DNA from: Mycobacterium scrofulaceum
GTDB taxonomy: Bacteria; Actinomycetota; Actinomycetes; Mycobacteriales; Mycobacteriaceae
DNA: 64,000 nt
Reading direction: 5' to 3'
NCBI RefSeq assembly: GCF_002086735.1
Contig: NZ_MVIJ01000030.1
Location: 1-64,000 of the forward strand
The notes beneath the pieces were generated by a model. That model saw only the letters and a list, made by a program, of their open reading frames with translations, made no database searches and was not told where the DNA came from. This document shows, piece by piece, positions 41,264 to 49,434 of the stretch. Within the stretch, counting starts at the first letter, position 1; the number at the start of each line of letters is the position of its first letter. A program made the translations under genes and the position numbers.

Positions 41264-43666
41264 ATGACCACTGCGCGCCAGGTCGGCCAAAGCCCGCCGG
41301 GGCTCAATTTGCGGCGACTGGCCGCCGGAGGCGGCCGCTATCTCGCCGATGAGCAGGTTGCCGGCGAGCTGCACCTCGTGGTGGTCCGTTCCCGTGAACC
41401 GCACGCCCGCATCTCGGTCGTTACGAGCAAGGCGTGCGCCGCTCCCGGGGTGCACGCAGTCCTGGTCGGCTCCGACGTCCGTTCCGCGACCGACCCGATG
41501 GCGATGATGTGGACGACCCAGATCCAGGCCGACGCCCCCACGTGGTGTCTGGCCGGCGAACGGGTTCGCTATGTGGGCGAACCGATCGCAGCAGTCGTCG
41601 CCGACGACGCCTACCTCGCCGAGGACGCCGCCGAGCTCGTGGACGTCAGTTATGAACGGCTGCCGGCGGTGGTCGAGGCAGGCGCCGACAGCGCACCGCT
41701 GATCTATGACGACTGGCCGGACAACGTCTTCGGCCGGACACGGTTCGAGGCCGGCGACCCCGACGCCGCCCTGTCGACGGCGGCGCTGATCGTCGCCGGC
41801 CGCTACACCAGCAATCGGGTCGCCGGGCTCTCACTGGAGACGCGCGGGGTACGCGCCGCATGGGACATCATCGGCGATTCCGTCACCGTGTGGACCTCGA
41901 CGCAGGCGCTGCATCAGGTGCGGACCTCGTTGAGCACCACGTTGCGGGTCCCCGAGAGCCGGGTGCGGGTGATCTGTCCCGATGTCGGCGGGGCGTTCGG
42001 CAACAAGACGTGCGCGTACATCGAGGAAACCCTGGTGGCCTTCGCCGCGCGCGTCGTGGGCCGTCCCGTCCGCTGGATCGAAAGCAGATCCGAGGCGTTC
42101 ACCGCCACCGTTCACGGACGCGGAACGGCGGTCGACCTCGAGTTGGGGCTCAACGCTGACGGCACCATCACCGGACTGCGGGGCACAGTCGTCCTCGATT
42201 GCGGGGCAACGCCCTACATGGCCGGCGCCGGGTCCGGGGTGGTCACCGCGGCCATGCTGACCGGTCCGTACCGGGTCACCGACGCGCTGAGCGAGCTGGT
42301 CGCGGTGGTGACCAACAAAACGCCGATCGGGGCGTACCGCGGCTTCGGCATGCCGGAAGCCACCTTCGCCATCGAGCGTGCGCTGGACGAGGGAGCGCGA
42401 CGCCTGGGCATCGATCCGATCGAGATCCGACGCCGCAACCTCTTGCGTCCCGAGGAATTGCCGTATTGGACCCCCGCGATGATGTGCCTGGACAGCGGGC
42501 GCTACGGCGAACTGCTCGACCTAGTCGCCGACCACGTCGACTGGCCGCGCGCCCGCCGCGAGGCCGCCGAAGCCCGCGCCAGGGGGCGACTGGCTGGCGT
42601 CGGCGTCGCCTGCTACGTCGAGGCTTCCAACTTCGGCCCGTCGGCGGCCGCGGCGATGATGGGGATCAACAACCCCGGCCACGACCGCGCGGTGGTCCGC
42701 ATGGACGCGGCGGGCCTGGTGACCGTGTTGACCGGGCAGATCCCGATGGGCCAGGGGCTCGAGACCGTCCTTGCGCAGGTGGCCGCCGACGAGATCGGCG
42801 TTGCGCTGGAATCGGTTTCGGTCATCTACGGGGATACGCAGGCCTGTCCGTACACCGGCTATGCCAGCGGCGGCAGCCGCGGCGCCGGGGTGGCCGGCTC
42901 CGCCGTCATGATGGCCGCGCGGGGGCTGCGCGAACGGATGCGGGTCATTGCCGCCCACATCCTCGAGGCAGGCGATTCGGCGGGCATTCAGGACACGGAC
43001 TCCGGCTTCGCCGACGCAGCCGGCGTCAGCGTCACCGTCGGCCAGGTCGTCGAAGCCGCCTGGCGTGCAATAGATCTTCCGCCCGATACCGAGCCCGGGC
43101 TCGAGTCGTCCTTTACCTACGATCCGCGGAACTTCGCCTTCACTTTCGGTGTGGTCGCGGTCGTGGTCGAAATCGATCGTGACACCGGCGCGGTGTCGGT
43201 GCGGCGGCTGGTCTTCGGGCACGACTGCGGCCCGCAGCTCAACCCCGCGCTGGTCGTCGGGCAGATCGAGGGCAGCACCGCACAGGGGATCGGCGCGGCG
43301 CTGTACGAGCAGTTGCCCTACACCGACGACGGCCAACCCGTGGTCCAATCGATGTGGGATTACTTTCCCCCGCTGCCGGCCAACGTGCCGCCGGTCGAAC
43401 TCGTGCACCTCGAAACACCCTCTCCGTTCTCGCTCAACGGCGCCAAAGGGGCCGGGGAAAGCGGTGCCATTCCGCTGCCCGCGGCACTTGCCAACGCGAT
43501 CCGCGATGCCATCGGGGCCGAACCCGCCCACATCGTCGACACCATTCCGATCACCGCCGACCGGCTGCTCGCCGCGTTGGATTCGATGACCTCCACCCCC
43601 GCGCCCCAGCCACAACCGTCTGCGCCCGTGCGTGTATGGGCGACAGGTGGCGGCAGCGGCTTCTGA
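41264..43666 (+). CDS. Molybdenum hydroxylase large subunit (xanthine/CO dehydrogenase family)
   Basis: 800 residues from the ATG at 41264. The frame is open from 41189, and a GTG at 41252 is an alternative. Molybdopterin-binding motifs: CPDVGGAFGNKT, GAYRGFGMPEATFAIERALD, TGQIPMGQGLETVLAQVA, and the catalytic Glu in NGAKGAGESGAIPLP. It hydroxylates a C-H bond with water, using electron transfer through the partner 2Fe-2S and FAD subunits. Those partners are encoded on the opposite strand (44965-46358) in a separate operon that converges on this gene. The active-site loop does not fix CO, aldehyde, purine or heterocycle specificity; an aldehyde or N-heterocycle is more likely than CO. Confidence 0.9.
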   Translation: MTTARQVGQSPPGLNLRRLAAGGGRYLADEQVAGELHLVVVRSREPHARISVVTSKACAAPGVHAVLVGSDVRSATDPMAMMWTTQIQADAPTWCLAGERVRYVGEPIAAVVADDAYLAEDAAELVDVSYERLPAVVEAGADSAPLIYDDWPDNVFGRTRFEAGDPDAALSTAALIVAGRYTSNRVAGLSLETRGVRAAWDIIGDSVTVWTSTQALHQVRTSLSTTLRVPESRVRVICPDVGGAFGNKTCAYIEETLVAFAARVVGRPVRWIESRSEAFTATVHGRGTAVDLELGLNADGTITGLRGTVVLDCGATPYMAGAGSGVVTAAMLTGPYRVTDALSELVAVVTNKTPIGAYRGFGMPEATFAIERALDEGARRLGIDPIEIRRRNLLRPEELPYWTPAMMCLDSGRYGELLDLVADHVDWPRARREAAEARARGRLAGVGVACYVEASNFGPSAAAAMMGINNPGHDRAVVRMDAAGLVTVLTGQIPMGQGLETVLAQVAADEIGVALESVSVIYGDTQACPYTGYASGGSRGAGVAGSAVMMAARGLRERMRVIAAHILEAGDSAGIQDTDSGFADAAGVSVTVGQVVEAAWRAIDLPPDTEPGLESSFTYDPRNFAFTFGVVAVVVEIDRDTGAVSVRRLVFGHDCGPQLNPALVVGQIEGSTAQGIGAALYEQLPYTDDGQPVVQSMWDYFPPLPANVPPVELVHLETPSPFSLNGAKGAGESGAIPLPAALANAIRDAIGAEPAHIVDTIPITADRLLAALDSMTSTPAPQPQPSAPVRVWATGGGSGF

Positions 43667-43670
43667 GAGA

Positions 43671-44582
43671 TTAAGTCAGGGCGGAGACGGTCTGGGATGT
43701 AAGGATTCCGGCGTCGGCCAACCGCGAGAAGAACGTCACCAGCCGCGGATTGTGCCGGGTAGCGATTTCCAGCAGTTGCCTGGCCTCGTCCGTCCGTCCC
43801 CGGCGCGCCTGCAGCACCGCTTGCCAGAACGTCGCTTCGGGATTGTCGCCCAGCGCCGTCGCCACCGCCGCCAGCGATGCGACCGCCGAGAGATAGACGC
43901 AATCGGGTTGCGGTGGGCCGAGAATCGGGCCGCTCGGGTCGAACACCACTTGCGACATCTCGTCGACCGCATCGTTGAGCTCGAGCAGCCGGTTCAGTTC
44001 CCCGACGGGGTCCTGATCGTCCTCCACGCGGAGATCGCGCACGATGCCATCCCAGGGCGCATCGGTCGGCGCTCCGTCGACGACCAGAACCGCGGCCGAT
44101 TGCCGCCCGCGAATGTCACCACCCGCTTCATCGGCGGCGAGTAGGCCGGCCAGGAGGCGGTGGGCGAGATCACCGTCAGCGCCGTCGAAGCCACGCACCA
44201 TCGCCTGCGGCACGCCGTCGTTGTCGAGCATGTTGCCCAACCCCACGACATGCTCGCCTCGCGCCACACCCGCGGCGCCGACACATCGAGTGCCGCTGTG
44301 AATTGCGAAGTCCCCCGCCGCATCCAGGAACGCGACCTGCCTGATCTCACGGTCGGCATCCGACCGCAGCAGTTGCCGCAGTGCGTCCGGCGCGCGGCTG
44401 CCGGCCCGCATCAAGGCCAGGCCGCGCGGCCCGTAGCCGCGGAGCGCGAACGCCTGTGTGGCGACTACACCGACACCGGCCTCGGCCCAGGTCACCACGG
44501 AGCCGACGCCCAGGTAGTGCGACTGCGATGCAACGCCCAGATGGCCCGTGCGCGGATCGCGGGCAAGCAGCGAGAAGGTCAA
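43671..44582 (-). CDS. DUF1028 family protein (predicted Ntn-hydrolase fold)
   Basis: 303 residues. The conserved DUF1028 start is MTFSLLARDPRTGHLGVASQ, followed by VTWAEAGVGVVATQAFALRG and SGTRCVGAAGVARGEHVVGL. The fold resembles Ntn-hydrolases (amidohydrolases), but the activity is not established. The C-terminal 70 residues look like a TPR-type helical repeat (ATFWQAVLQARRGRTDEARQ). The start is TTG, overlapping the SCP2 stop as TTGA. Last gene of the seven-gene minus-strand operon, ending 4 bases from the convergent large-subunit gene. Confidence 0.8.
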   Translation of the reverse strand: MTFSLLARDPRTGHLGVASQSHYLGVGSVVTWAEAGVGVVATQAFALRGYGPRGLALMRAGSRAPDALRQLLRSDADREIRQVAFLDAAGDFAIHSGTRCVGAAGVARGEHVVGLGNMLDNDGVPQAMVRGFDGADGDLAHRLLAGLLAADEAGGDIRGRQSAAVLVVDGAPTDAPWDGIVRDLRVEDDQDPVGELNRLLELNDAVDEMSQVVFDPSGPILGPPQPDCVYLSAVASLAAVATALGDNPEATFWQAVLQARRGRTDEARQLLEIATRHNPRLVTFFSRLADAGILTSQTVSALT

Positions 44583-44968
44583 GAGAAATCGGTCTCCTCG
44601 CAGAGCTGTGTGAGATGCCGCTTGTACTCGGCCGTTTGGGTGAGCGGCATCAACTTGCCGAGTTTGGCCACGTCACCGGCAAGCTTGATGCGCCCCTCCA
44701 TGAACGCCGTCGTCGGGGGCAGTTCCCCCCGCAGGATTGCGACGGAGTCGCCGAACGACGCCGTCATGGTGCCATCGGCGGCGGGGTCGTCACCCAGCTG
44801 CTGTTCCACGGCCCGGCCGTCGCGGACGTCGGCGTAGTAGCGGATTTCGCCGCCGCCGGGCGCGTTGGTGAGACGGTATTGCACCCGGGCCGTCGCGCCG
44901 GGGCGTACCGCGAACGTCTGCTGGAGCGCGGTCTGCCGGGACAACCATTCCTGAGATGCGTATTTCAT
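44579..44968 (-). CDS. SCP2-like sterol/lipid-carrier domain protein
   Basis: 129 residues. Begins MKYASQEWLSRQTALQQTF, then a five-stranded sheet and the SCP2 hallmark TAFMEGRIKLAGDVAKLGKL near residues 88-108. The fold binds fatty acyl-CoA or other hydrophobic ligands in a tunnel. Small SCP2 proteins often accompany degradation of bulky hydrophobic substrates, so its place among the molybdenum-hydroxylase subunits suggests a lipophilic substrate. The ATG overlaps the 2Fe-2S subunit stop (ATGA). Confidence 0.75.
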   Translation of the reverse strand: MKYASQEWLSRQTALQQTFAVRPGATARVQYRLTNAPGGGEIRYYADVRDGRAVEQQLGDDPAADGTMTASFGDSVAILRGELPPTTAFMEGRIKLAGDVAKLGKLMPLTQTAEYKRHLTQLCEETDFS

Positions 44969-45495
44969 CGTCTCGCCTTCGTCGTTGGTTTCGTGTTGTT
45001 GCCGTCGATTACCGCAAGCCTGTCGGCCACCAGTTCCTCGGCCGCGGCGATGATCGGCGCGTAGCCGGTGCAGCGGCACAGCGACGAGCTGAGGTGTTTG
45101 CGTATCTGGGTGGACGTCGGGCGCCCGCCGGCGTCGACCTCGGCAAGCAGTTCCTCGATCAGCACCACGAAGCCGGGTGTGCAGAAGCCGCACTGCAACG
45201 CGTGATGCCGCACCAGGCAGTCCTGCACCTTCGAGGCACGCCCGGGCGGGCTGAGCCCTTCGATCGTGACGACGTCAGTGTCGTCGGCCTGCACGGCCAG
45301 CGTCAGACACGCACGCGCGGAGCGCGATTCGAGGAGCACGTTGCACGCGCCGCACAACCCCTCGCCGCAGCCGATGTGCGTACCGGTGAGGCCGAGCCGT
45401 TCCCGCAGGAAGTCGACGAGCGTCATTCGTGCGGGCACGCAGGCGCGCACCGCCCGGCCGTTCACCCGGACTTCGATGGCCACATCGTCGGTCAT
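44965..45495 (-). CDS. Molybdenum hydroxylase 2Fe-2S subunit (CoxS-like)
   Basis: 176 residues. The N-terminal plant-type 2Fe-2S cluster has IGCGEGLCGACNVLLES plus a fourth Cys in ARACLTL. The C-terminal helical 2Fe-2S domain has QCGFCTPGFVV and SSSLCRCTGYAPI. The two clusters relay electrons from the Mo centre to FAD. The ATG at 45495 overlaps the FAD-subunit stop (ATGA). The large subunit it serves is encoded convergently at 41264-43666. Confidence 0.9.
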   Translation of the reverse strand: MTDDVAIEVRVNGRAVRACVPARMTLVDFLRERLGLTGTHIGCGEGLCGACNVLLESRSARACLTLAVQADDTDVVTIEGLSPPGRASKVQDCLVRHHALQCGFCTPGFVVLIEELLAEVDAGGRPTSTQIRKHLSSSLCRCTGYAPIIAAAEELVADRLAVIDGNNTKPTTKARR

Positions 45496-46358
45496 GCCAG
45501 ATCCTCCCGCAGGCGACGCAGCAGGCGAGCGACGATTCGGATCGCCAGCCGTCGACGATGGTCGGCGCATGCCCTTGTGTCGCCGAGGAATTCGAGTTCT
45601 GCGGCCAGCGTGCGACTCGCGTGCTCGATGCCGGGGTCATCGAGCGCCCCCGCCAGCGGCGCGGTAATGCCCGACGGGGCACGCATCGGCTTCTGACCCT
45701 CGCCGCCCACGCCGATGCGCACATCGGTGGCGCCTTCGGCGCTGAGGCGAGCGCTGACCGCGGCGCTCAACAGCGGGGTGTCGCCTGCACCGCGGATCGT
45801 CACCTTTTCGAAATGTCCCACGGTGCCCGCTTGCGGGCGGTCGTACCGTACGGCGTGCAGCAACTCGTCGTCATCGAGCGCGGTGCGGCGCGGAGCCAGG
45901 AAGAAATCGTCTGCGGCGATTCGCCGCAGGCCGCGTGTCGAGGCCGCGGTCACCTCGCCGCCGAGGAGCACCAGGCACACGCCGAGCTCTGCGGCGGGGT
46001 TGGCGTTGGCCAGGCTGCCGCAGATCGTCCCGCGATTGCGGGTGGTGACCTTGCCGACCCCGGGCAAGGCCTGCGTTAGCACACCGAACCCCCGCAGCTC
46101 GGGATGGAGCTCTGCCGTTCGCTGCGTGACCGCGGCGCCTATCCGCACACCGTCTGGCGTGGCGGACAATTCGTGGAGTTCGGCGATCCTGCAGATGTCG
46201 ACGAGGCGGCGCGGGCGGTCCAGCCGGCGGACCAGGCGCGGCATCAGGCTCTGTCCCCCGGCCAGCACCCGGGTTCCGTCGGGGTCGCGAGCCAGTTCGG
46301 CGCAGGCTTCGGTCACGGTGGACGCGGCCACGTAGTCGAACGCTGCCGGGCGCATCAC
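45492..46358 (-). CDS. Molybdenum hydroxylase FAD-binding subunit (CoxM-like)
   Basis: 288 residues. FAD motifs: RVLAGGQSLMPRLVRRL and TTRNRGTICGSLANANPAAE. The C-terminal CO_deh_flav_C domain is at about 175-280 (FEKVTIRGAGDTPLLSAAVS). It takes electrons from the 2Fe-2S subunit and passes them to an acceptor. GTG start at 46358 overlaps the hydrolase stop (GTGA); an ATG directly follows it. Confidence 0.9.
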   Translation of the reverse strand: MMRPAAFDYVAASTVTEACAELARDPDGTRVLAGGQSLMPRLVRRLDRPRRLVDICRIAELHELSATPDGVRIGAAVTQRTAELHPELRGFGVLTQALPGVGKVTTRNRGTICGSLANANPAAELGVCLVLLGGEVTAASTRGLRRIAADDFFLAPRRTALDDDELLHAVRYDRPQAGTVGHFEKVTIRGAGDTPLLSAAVSARLSAEGATDVRIGVGGEGQKPMRAPSGITAPLAGALDDPGIEHASRTLAAELEFLGDTRACADHRRRLAIRIVARLLRRLREDLA

Positions 46359-47167
46359 GAGCCTCGCGCTGCCGGGGATTCGCAGGACGACTCGGCCTCA
46401 TCGATGTGTGCGACGAGCAGCGCCGCAATTCGTCGCGGGTCCTCGAGGTGGGCCATGTGCCCCAGCCCCGCCAGCACCGTGCAGTCGGTGCGCAGGGCGG
46501 TGGCCAGCGCCGCACCCAGGGCGGGCGGACAGGTCCGGTCGTGCTCGCCGGCCAGCACCCGGGCCGGCGACGCGGCCCGCGCGGCGGCCGCCGAGACGTC
46601 GGCAGACAGCGCCGCGCGCAGGATCCGCTCGATCACCGCCTCGTCGCGAAACGCGGCCAACCGCACCGAGTGCCGCAACATCTCTTCGTCGGCATCCGGC
46701 CCGAAGCTCGCCGCAGCGGCCTGCTCGAAAAACGACTCCGCGCCCAGCCGGCGCAACTCGGTGACGGCGGCTTCGGCATCGGCGCCGGCGGCCACGCTGA
46801 GTGCCCCACCGACGAGTGTCAGCGACGCAACGCGATCGGGCTCGGTTGCGGCCAGCGTGACGCAGACGCCCGCGCCGAACGAGGCTCCGACCAGGTGAGC
46901 GCGCGTGATGCCCAGTGCGCGCATCACAGCGCTGACATCGGCGGCGTAGTCGGCGGCTTCGTACCGACCGCCCGGCGCCGAATCGCCATGGCCGCGAAGG
47001 TCGACGGCGAGTAGCCCGCGACCCGCCACCAGGCGGGCCACCGGCGACCACTGCTCGGCGGCTCCGTTGATGCCGTGCACGAACACCACCGGTGGCCGGG
47101 GCGAGTCGGATTCGGCCACCAGGCAGCTGATGCGCCCCGCCGGACCCGGCACGAAGCGTCGCCGCAC
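46355..47167 (-). CDS. Alpha/beta-fold hydrolase
   Basis: 270 residues. Oxyanion region VVFVHGINGAAEQWSPVARL, nucleophile Ser in LVGASFGAGVCVTLA, acid Asp in AGEHDRTCPP and catalytic His in AGLGHMAHLEDP complete the triad. The order and the HG motif fit esterase, lactonase or carbon-carbon hydrolase members such as those of aromatic meta-cleavage. GTG start. Lies between the SnoaL-like gene (32-base gap) and the FAD subunit (4-base overlap). Substrate unknown; it may open a ring or ester formed after hydroxylation. Confidence 0.8.
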   Translation of the reverse strand: MRRRFVPGPAGRISCLVAESDSPRPPVVFVHGINGAAEQWSPVARLVAGRGLLAVDLRGHGDSAPGGRYEAADYAADVSAVMRALGITRAHLVGASFGAGVCVTLAATEPDRVASLTLVGGALSVAAGADAEAAVTELRRLGAESFFEQAAAASFGPDADEEMLRHSVRLAAFRDEAVIERILRAALSADVSAAAARAASPARVLAGEHDRTCPPALGAALATALRTDCTVLAGLGHMAHLEDPRRIAALLVAHIDEAESSCESPAARGS

Positions 47168-47199
47168 CGCCTAACCCCGATCGCGTGGGCGCGCCGGCG

Positions 47200-47640
47200 T
47201 CATCGTCCGCCCATCTGGTCGGGCACATGCGCCGAGAAGTGCGTGTGGACGAGCCGCCATTCGCCACCGCGGCGCCGCCAGATCTCGGTGCTGCGCATGC
47301 CGCCGTCGTAGGCGCCCAGTTCACCGAAATCCGCTTGATAGCGGCTCAGGTACGTAACCCATGCGACGTCGCCCTCGACCTCGACGCGTTCATCGCGCAG
47401 ATCCGCGCTCACCGCCTGCCCACTCATGTTGGACGACAGGGTGTCCCACAACCGGGCGATGTGGTCCTGTCCGATGTAGGCAGAGCCGTTGAGGTTGTAC
47501 CAGACGAGCTCATCGGGGTTGGCGCTCGCGCGCCGTCTCAGATAGCGCGAATCCAGCGGGCTGTTGGCGTCGACGAATTCCCGGTGCAGCCGCATGATTT
47601 CGGCGGCATCACCCTCGAGCACAGTGGCGCTCTGCGTCAT
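47200..47640 (-). CDS. SnoaL/NTF2-like fold protein
   Basis: 146 residues in the cone-shaped NTF2 fold. A helical N-terminus (EIMRLHREFVDANSPLDSRY) is followed by curved strands: WYNLNGSAYIGQDHIARLW, VEGDVAWVTYLSRYQAD and TEIWRRRGGEWRLVHTHFSA. Such proteins may be isomerases, cyclases, dehydratases or nuclear-transport-like ligand binders; SgcJ/YybH-type relatives end with the same WRLVHTHFS pattern. Second gene of the minus-strand operon, 29 bases after the LLM gene. The ATG has GAGAGGA upstream. Confidence 0.7.
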   Translation of the reverse strand: MTQSATVLEGDAAEIMRLHREFVDANSPLDSRYLRRRASANPDELVWYNLNGSAYIGQDHIARLWDTLSSNMSGQAVSADLRDERVEVEGDVAWVTYLSRYQADFGELGAYDGGMRSTEIWRRRGGEWRLVHTHFSAHVPDQMGGR

Positions 47641-47669
47641 CTGCGTTTCGTCCTCTCACGGTTCGGCAT

Positions 47670-48656
47670 TCAGGATTTGGCGGCCATCGTGGGCCGGTTT
47701 TCGGCCAGCAGCCCGACCAGGTCGGGGACCTGGCCGGGCGGCATGAACGGGGCTATGGCGACCTCGTCGACGCCGGTCTGGGCGTACGCCGCCAACGATT
47801 CGCCGACGCCATCGGGCGGGCAGACCATGGCCACGGCGTCGATCACGTCCGGGGTGAACACCTCCAACGCCGCGGCCGGGTCACCGGAGGCGACCGCCGC
47901 GACCAGGACGCCCGGCGGGATCGCACCAGCCGCAAGGTATTCCGTGGTAGCCGCGTCGAATGTCGACAGCAACGAGGCCACCTGCGTCCGCGCACCGTCG
48001 ATGTCCTCGGTGATGAAGGCGGGAACCACGACAGAGATCCGGAAACTTTCCCGCGACCGGCCGGCCGCGGCCAGCGTCTCCTCGACCCGCCGCACGGTTT
48101 CGCTCAGGTAGGCGCGCGACGAACCGGCGCTCAGGCACACACCGTCGGCGTATCGCGCCGCCGTCTCCACCATTTTCGGGCGCACCGCCATGATGTCCAA
48201 CGCCGGTGGCGCCGCCAGCGGGTTCAGCTGGTACCGCTCAAAGCCGAATCCCGGGTAGCCCCCCGTCAACTCGACGCCGGCGAGGGCGGAGCTCAGCGCG
48301 CGGTGCAGTGCGACGGTCGAGGCGATCGGCCTGTCGATCGAGCGGCCCAGCTTGGCGACCATGTCCGGCACGCCGGTGCCGATCGCGGCGCGCACGCGGC
48401 CGGGGGCGATCTCGGCCAGCGACGCGAGTTCCATCGCCGTGACGCCGGGGTGGCGACCCGCGGGATTGATGCCCATCAGCGCGAGCTCCAGCCGCTCGGT
48501 TTCCCGCAGATAGACCGTCGCGGGCACAACCGCGTCGTGAGCGCAGATGTGTTCGGCGTACCAGATGCCGTCCAGTCCGCACTCTTCTGCGGCGAGGACC
48601 GCCGGCAGGTCGGCGAAGATCGAGCCGAATCCGGTGAACGACAGACTCAATCGCAC
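47670..48656 (-). CDS. LLM class F420/FMN-dependent oxidoreductase
   Basis: 328 residues from the GTG at 48656 (MRLSLSFTGFG). It has the luciferase-like TIM barrel: GLDGIWYAEHICAHDAVVPA, GINPAGRHPGVTAMELASLA and RVRAAIGTGVPDMVAKLG. In mycobacteria many such proteins use coenzyme F420; others use FMN for oxygenation. The frame is open to an ATG at 48725, but the predicted -10 element (48726-48731) ends one base before that ATG, so the mRNA would begin inside the longer form. The GTG at 48656 is therefore preferred. First gene of the seven-gene operon. Confidence 0.8.
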   Translation of the reverse strand: MRLSLSFTGFGSIFADLPAVLAAEECGLDGIWYAEHICAHDAVVPATVYLRETERLELALMGINPAGRHPGVTAMELASLAEIAPGRVRAAIGTGVPDMVAKLGRSIDRPIASTVALHRALSSALAGVELTGGYPGFGFERYQLNPLAAPPALDIMAVRPKMVETAARYADGVCLSAGSSRAYLSETVRRVEETLAAAGRSRESFRISVVVPAFITEDIDGARTQVASLLSTFDAATTEYLAAGAIPPGVLVAAVASGDPAAALEVFTPDVIDAVAMVCPPDGVGESLAAYAQTGVDEVAIAPFMPPGQVPDLVGLLAENRPTMAAKS

Positions 48657-48725
48657 GAGGCTCAAACCCCAATCTATGGTGCGGGACGCGGTCGCGCGGA
48701 CGCGTGCATCCGCGTTGGTGCCCAT

Positions 48726-48755
48726 CACGTAACTACAACTGTGACACTGTGTCAA
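48726..48755 (-). promoter_or_regulatory. Operon promoter with operator C
   Basis: On the minus strand: TTGACA (-35, 48755-48750), 18-base spacer, TACGTG (-10, 48731-48726). The palindrome TGACACTGTGTCA (48742-48754) covers the -35. It is nearly the same promoter as that of the large subunit at 41160-41189, differing mainly in the three-base centre and two bases after TGTCACA. Confidence 0.75.
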
Positions 48756-48774
48756 GAACGATGTTTCACTTGGT

Positions 48775-49434
48775 GTGCCGACATGTGCGAGACTCGAATT
48801 CGTGACCACCCGTCAGACGGACCTGCAAGCGCGTCGCCGCGAGCACCGCCGCAACGCACGTCGCCGCATCCTCGACGCCGCGCACGCCCTGCTCGAACAA
48901 AAGGCATGGGCGGAAATCTCGCTCGACGACATCACGTCTGCCGCAGACGTTGCCCGCACGGCCTTTTACCGCCACTTCGACGATCGGCAGAACCTGCTGA
49001 TGGCGATGCTCGGCGACGTCGGCCTCGAATTGGACCACGTGGCCGACAACTGGTTGGCGAAGTCGGACGATCCGGTCGCCGAGCTGCGCCGCAGCCTGGA
49101 GGCGCTCACCGCCCTCTGGGTCGAGCACGGACGGCTTATCGAGGCGATCTCCGACACCGCCCGACACGATCCCGAGATCGCCGCGCTCTACCAGGAGCTC
49201 GCCGATCGTCTCGCCGAGCAGACCGCGTGCCGCATTACGTCGGATCTGGCCGCGGGACGCAGCCACATCACCGAGCCTGCGGAAGTGGCGCGGGCGCTGA
49301 CGTGGATGAACGAGCGCTATCTCATAGCGGCGTTCGGTCGGCGGCCGATCACCGACCCGGCCACCGCCGCGGCGGCGCTGCAGACCGTCTGGATCAACAC
49401 GTTGTACGGGCCGTGCCCGAGGGATCACACGTGA
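48775..49434 (+). CDS. TetR family regulator (paralogue 2)
   Basis: 219 residues from the GTG at 48775. The GTG at 48802 (VTTRQTDLQ) would align better with the start of paralogue 1. The helix-turn-helix WAEISLDDITSAADVARTAF matches paralogue 1 without change, as does YRHF. The ligand domain keeps EHGRLIEAISDTARHDPEI. Divergent from the LLM operon, with operator C 21 bases upstream of its start, so it is probably autoregulated. Its stop overlaps the amidohydrolase start (GTGA). Two regulators with identical recognition helices but diverged ligand domains could sense different compounds. Confidence 0.85.
   Translation: MPTCARLEFVTTRQTDLQARRREHRRNARRRILDAAHALLEQKAWAEISLDDITSAADVARTAFYRHFDDRQNLLMAMLGDVGLELDHVADNWLAKSDDPVAELRRSLEALTALWVEHGRLIEAISDTARHDPEIAALYQELADRLAEQTACRITSDLAAGRSHITEPAEVARALTWMNERYLIAAFGRRPITDPATAAAALQTVWINTLYGPCPRDHT

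Noticed and set aside
41264..43666. Naming the large subunit as CO dehydrogenase CoxL
   Set aside because: The characteristic CoxL active-site loop with its selenium-binding cysteine could not be identified, so only the wider molybdenum hydroxylase family is supported.
48657..48725. N-terminal extension of the LLM oxidoreductase from the ATG at 48725
   Set aside because: The -10 element ends one base before this ATG, so the mRNA would start downstream of it. The family also begins at MRLSLSF.
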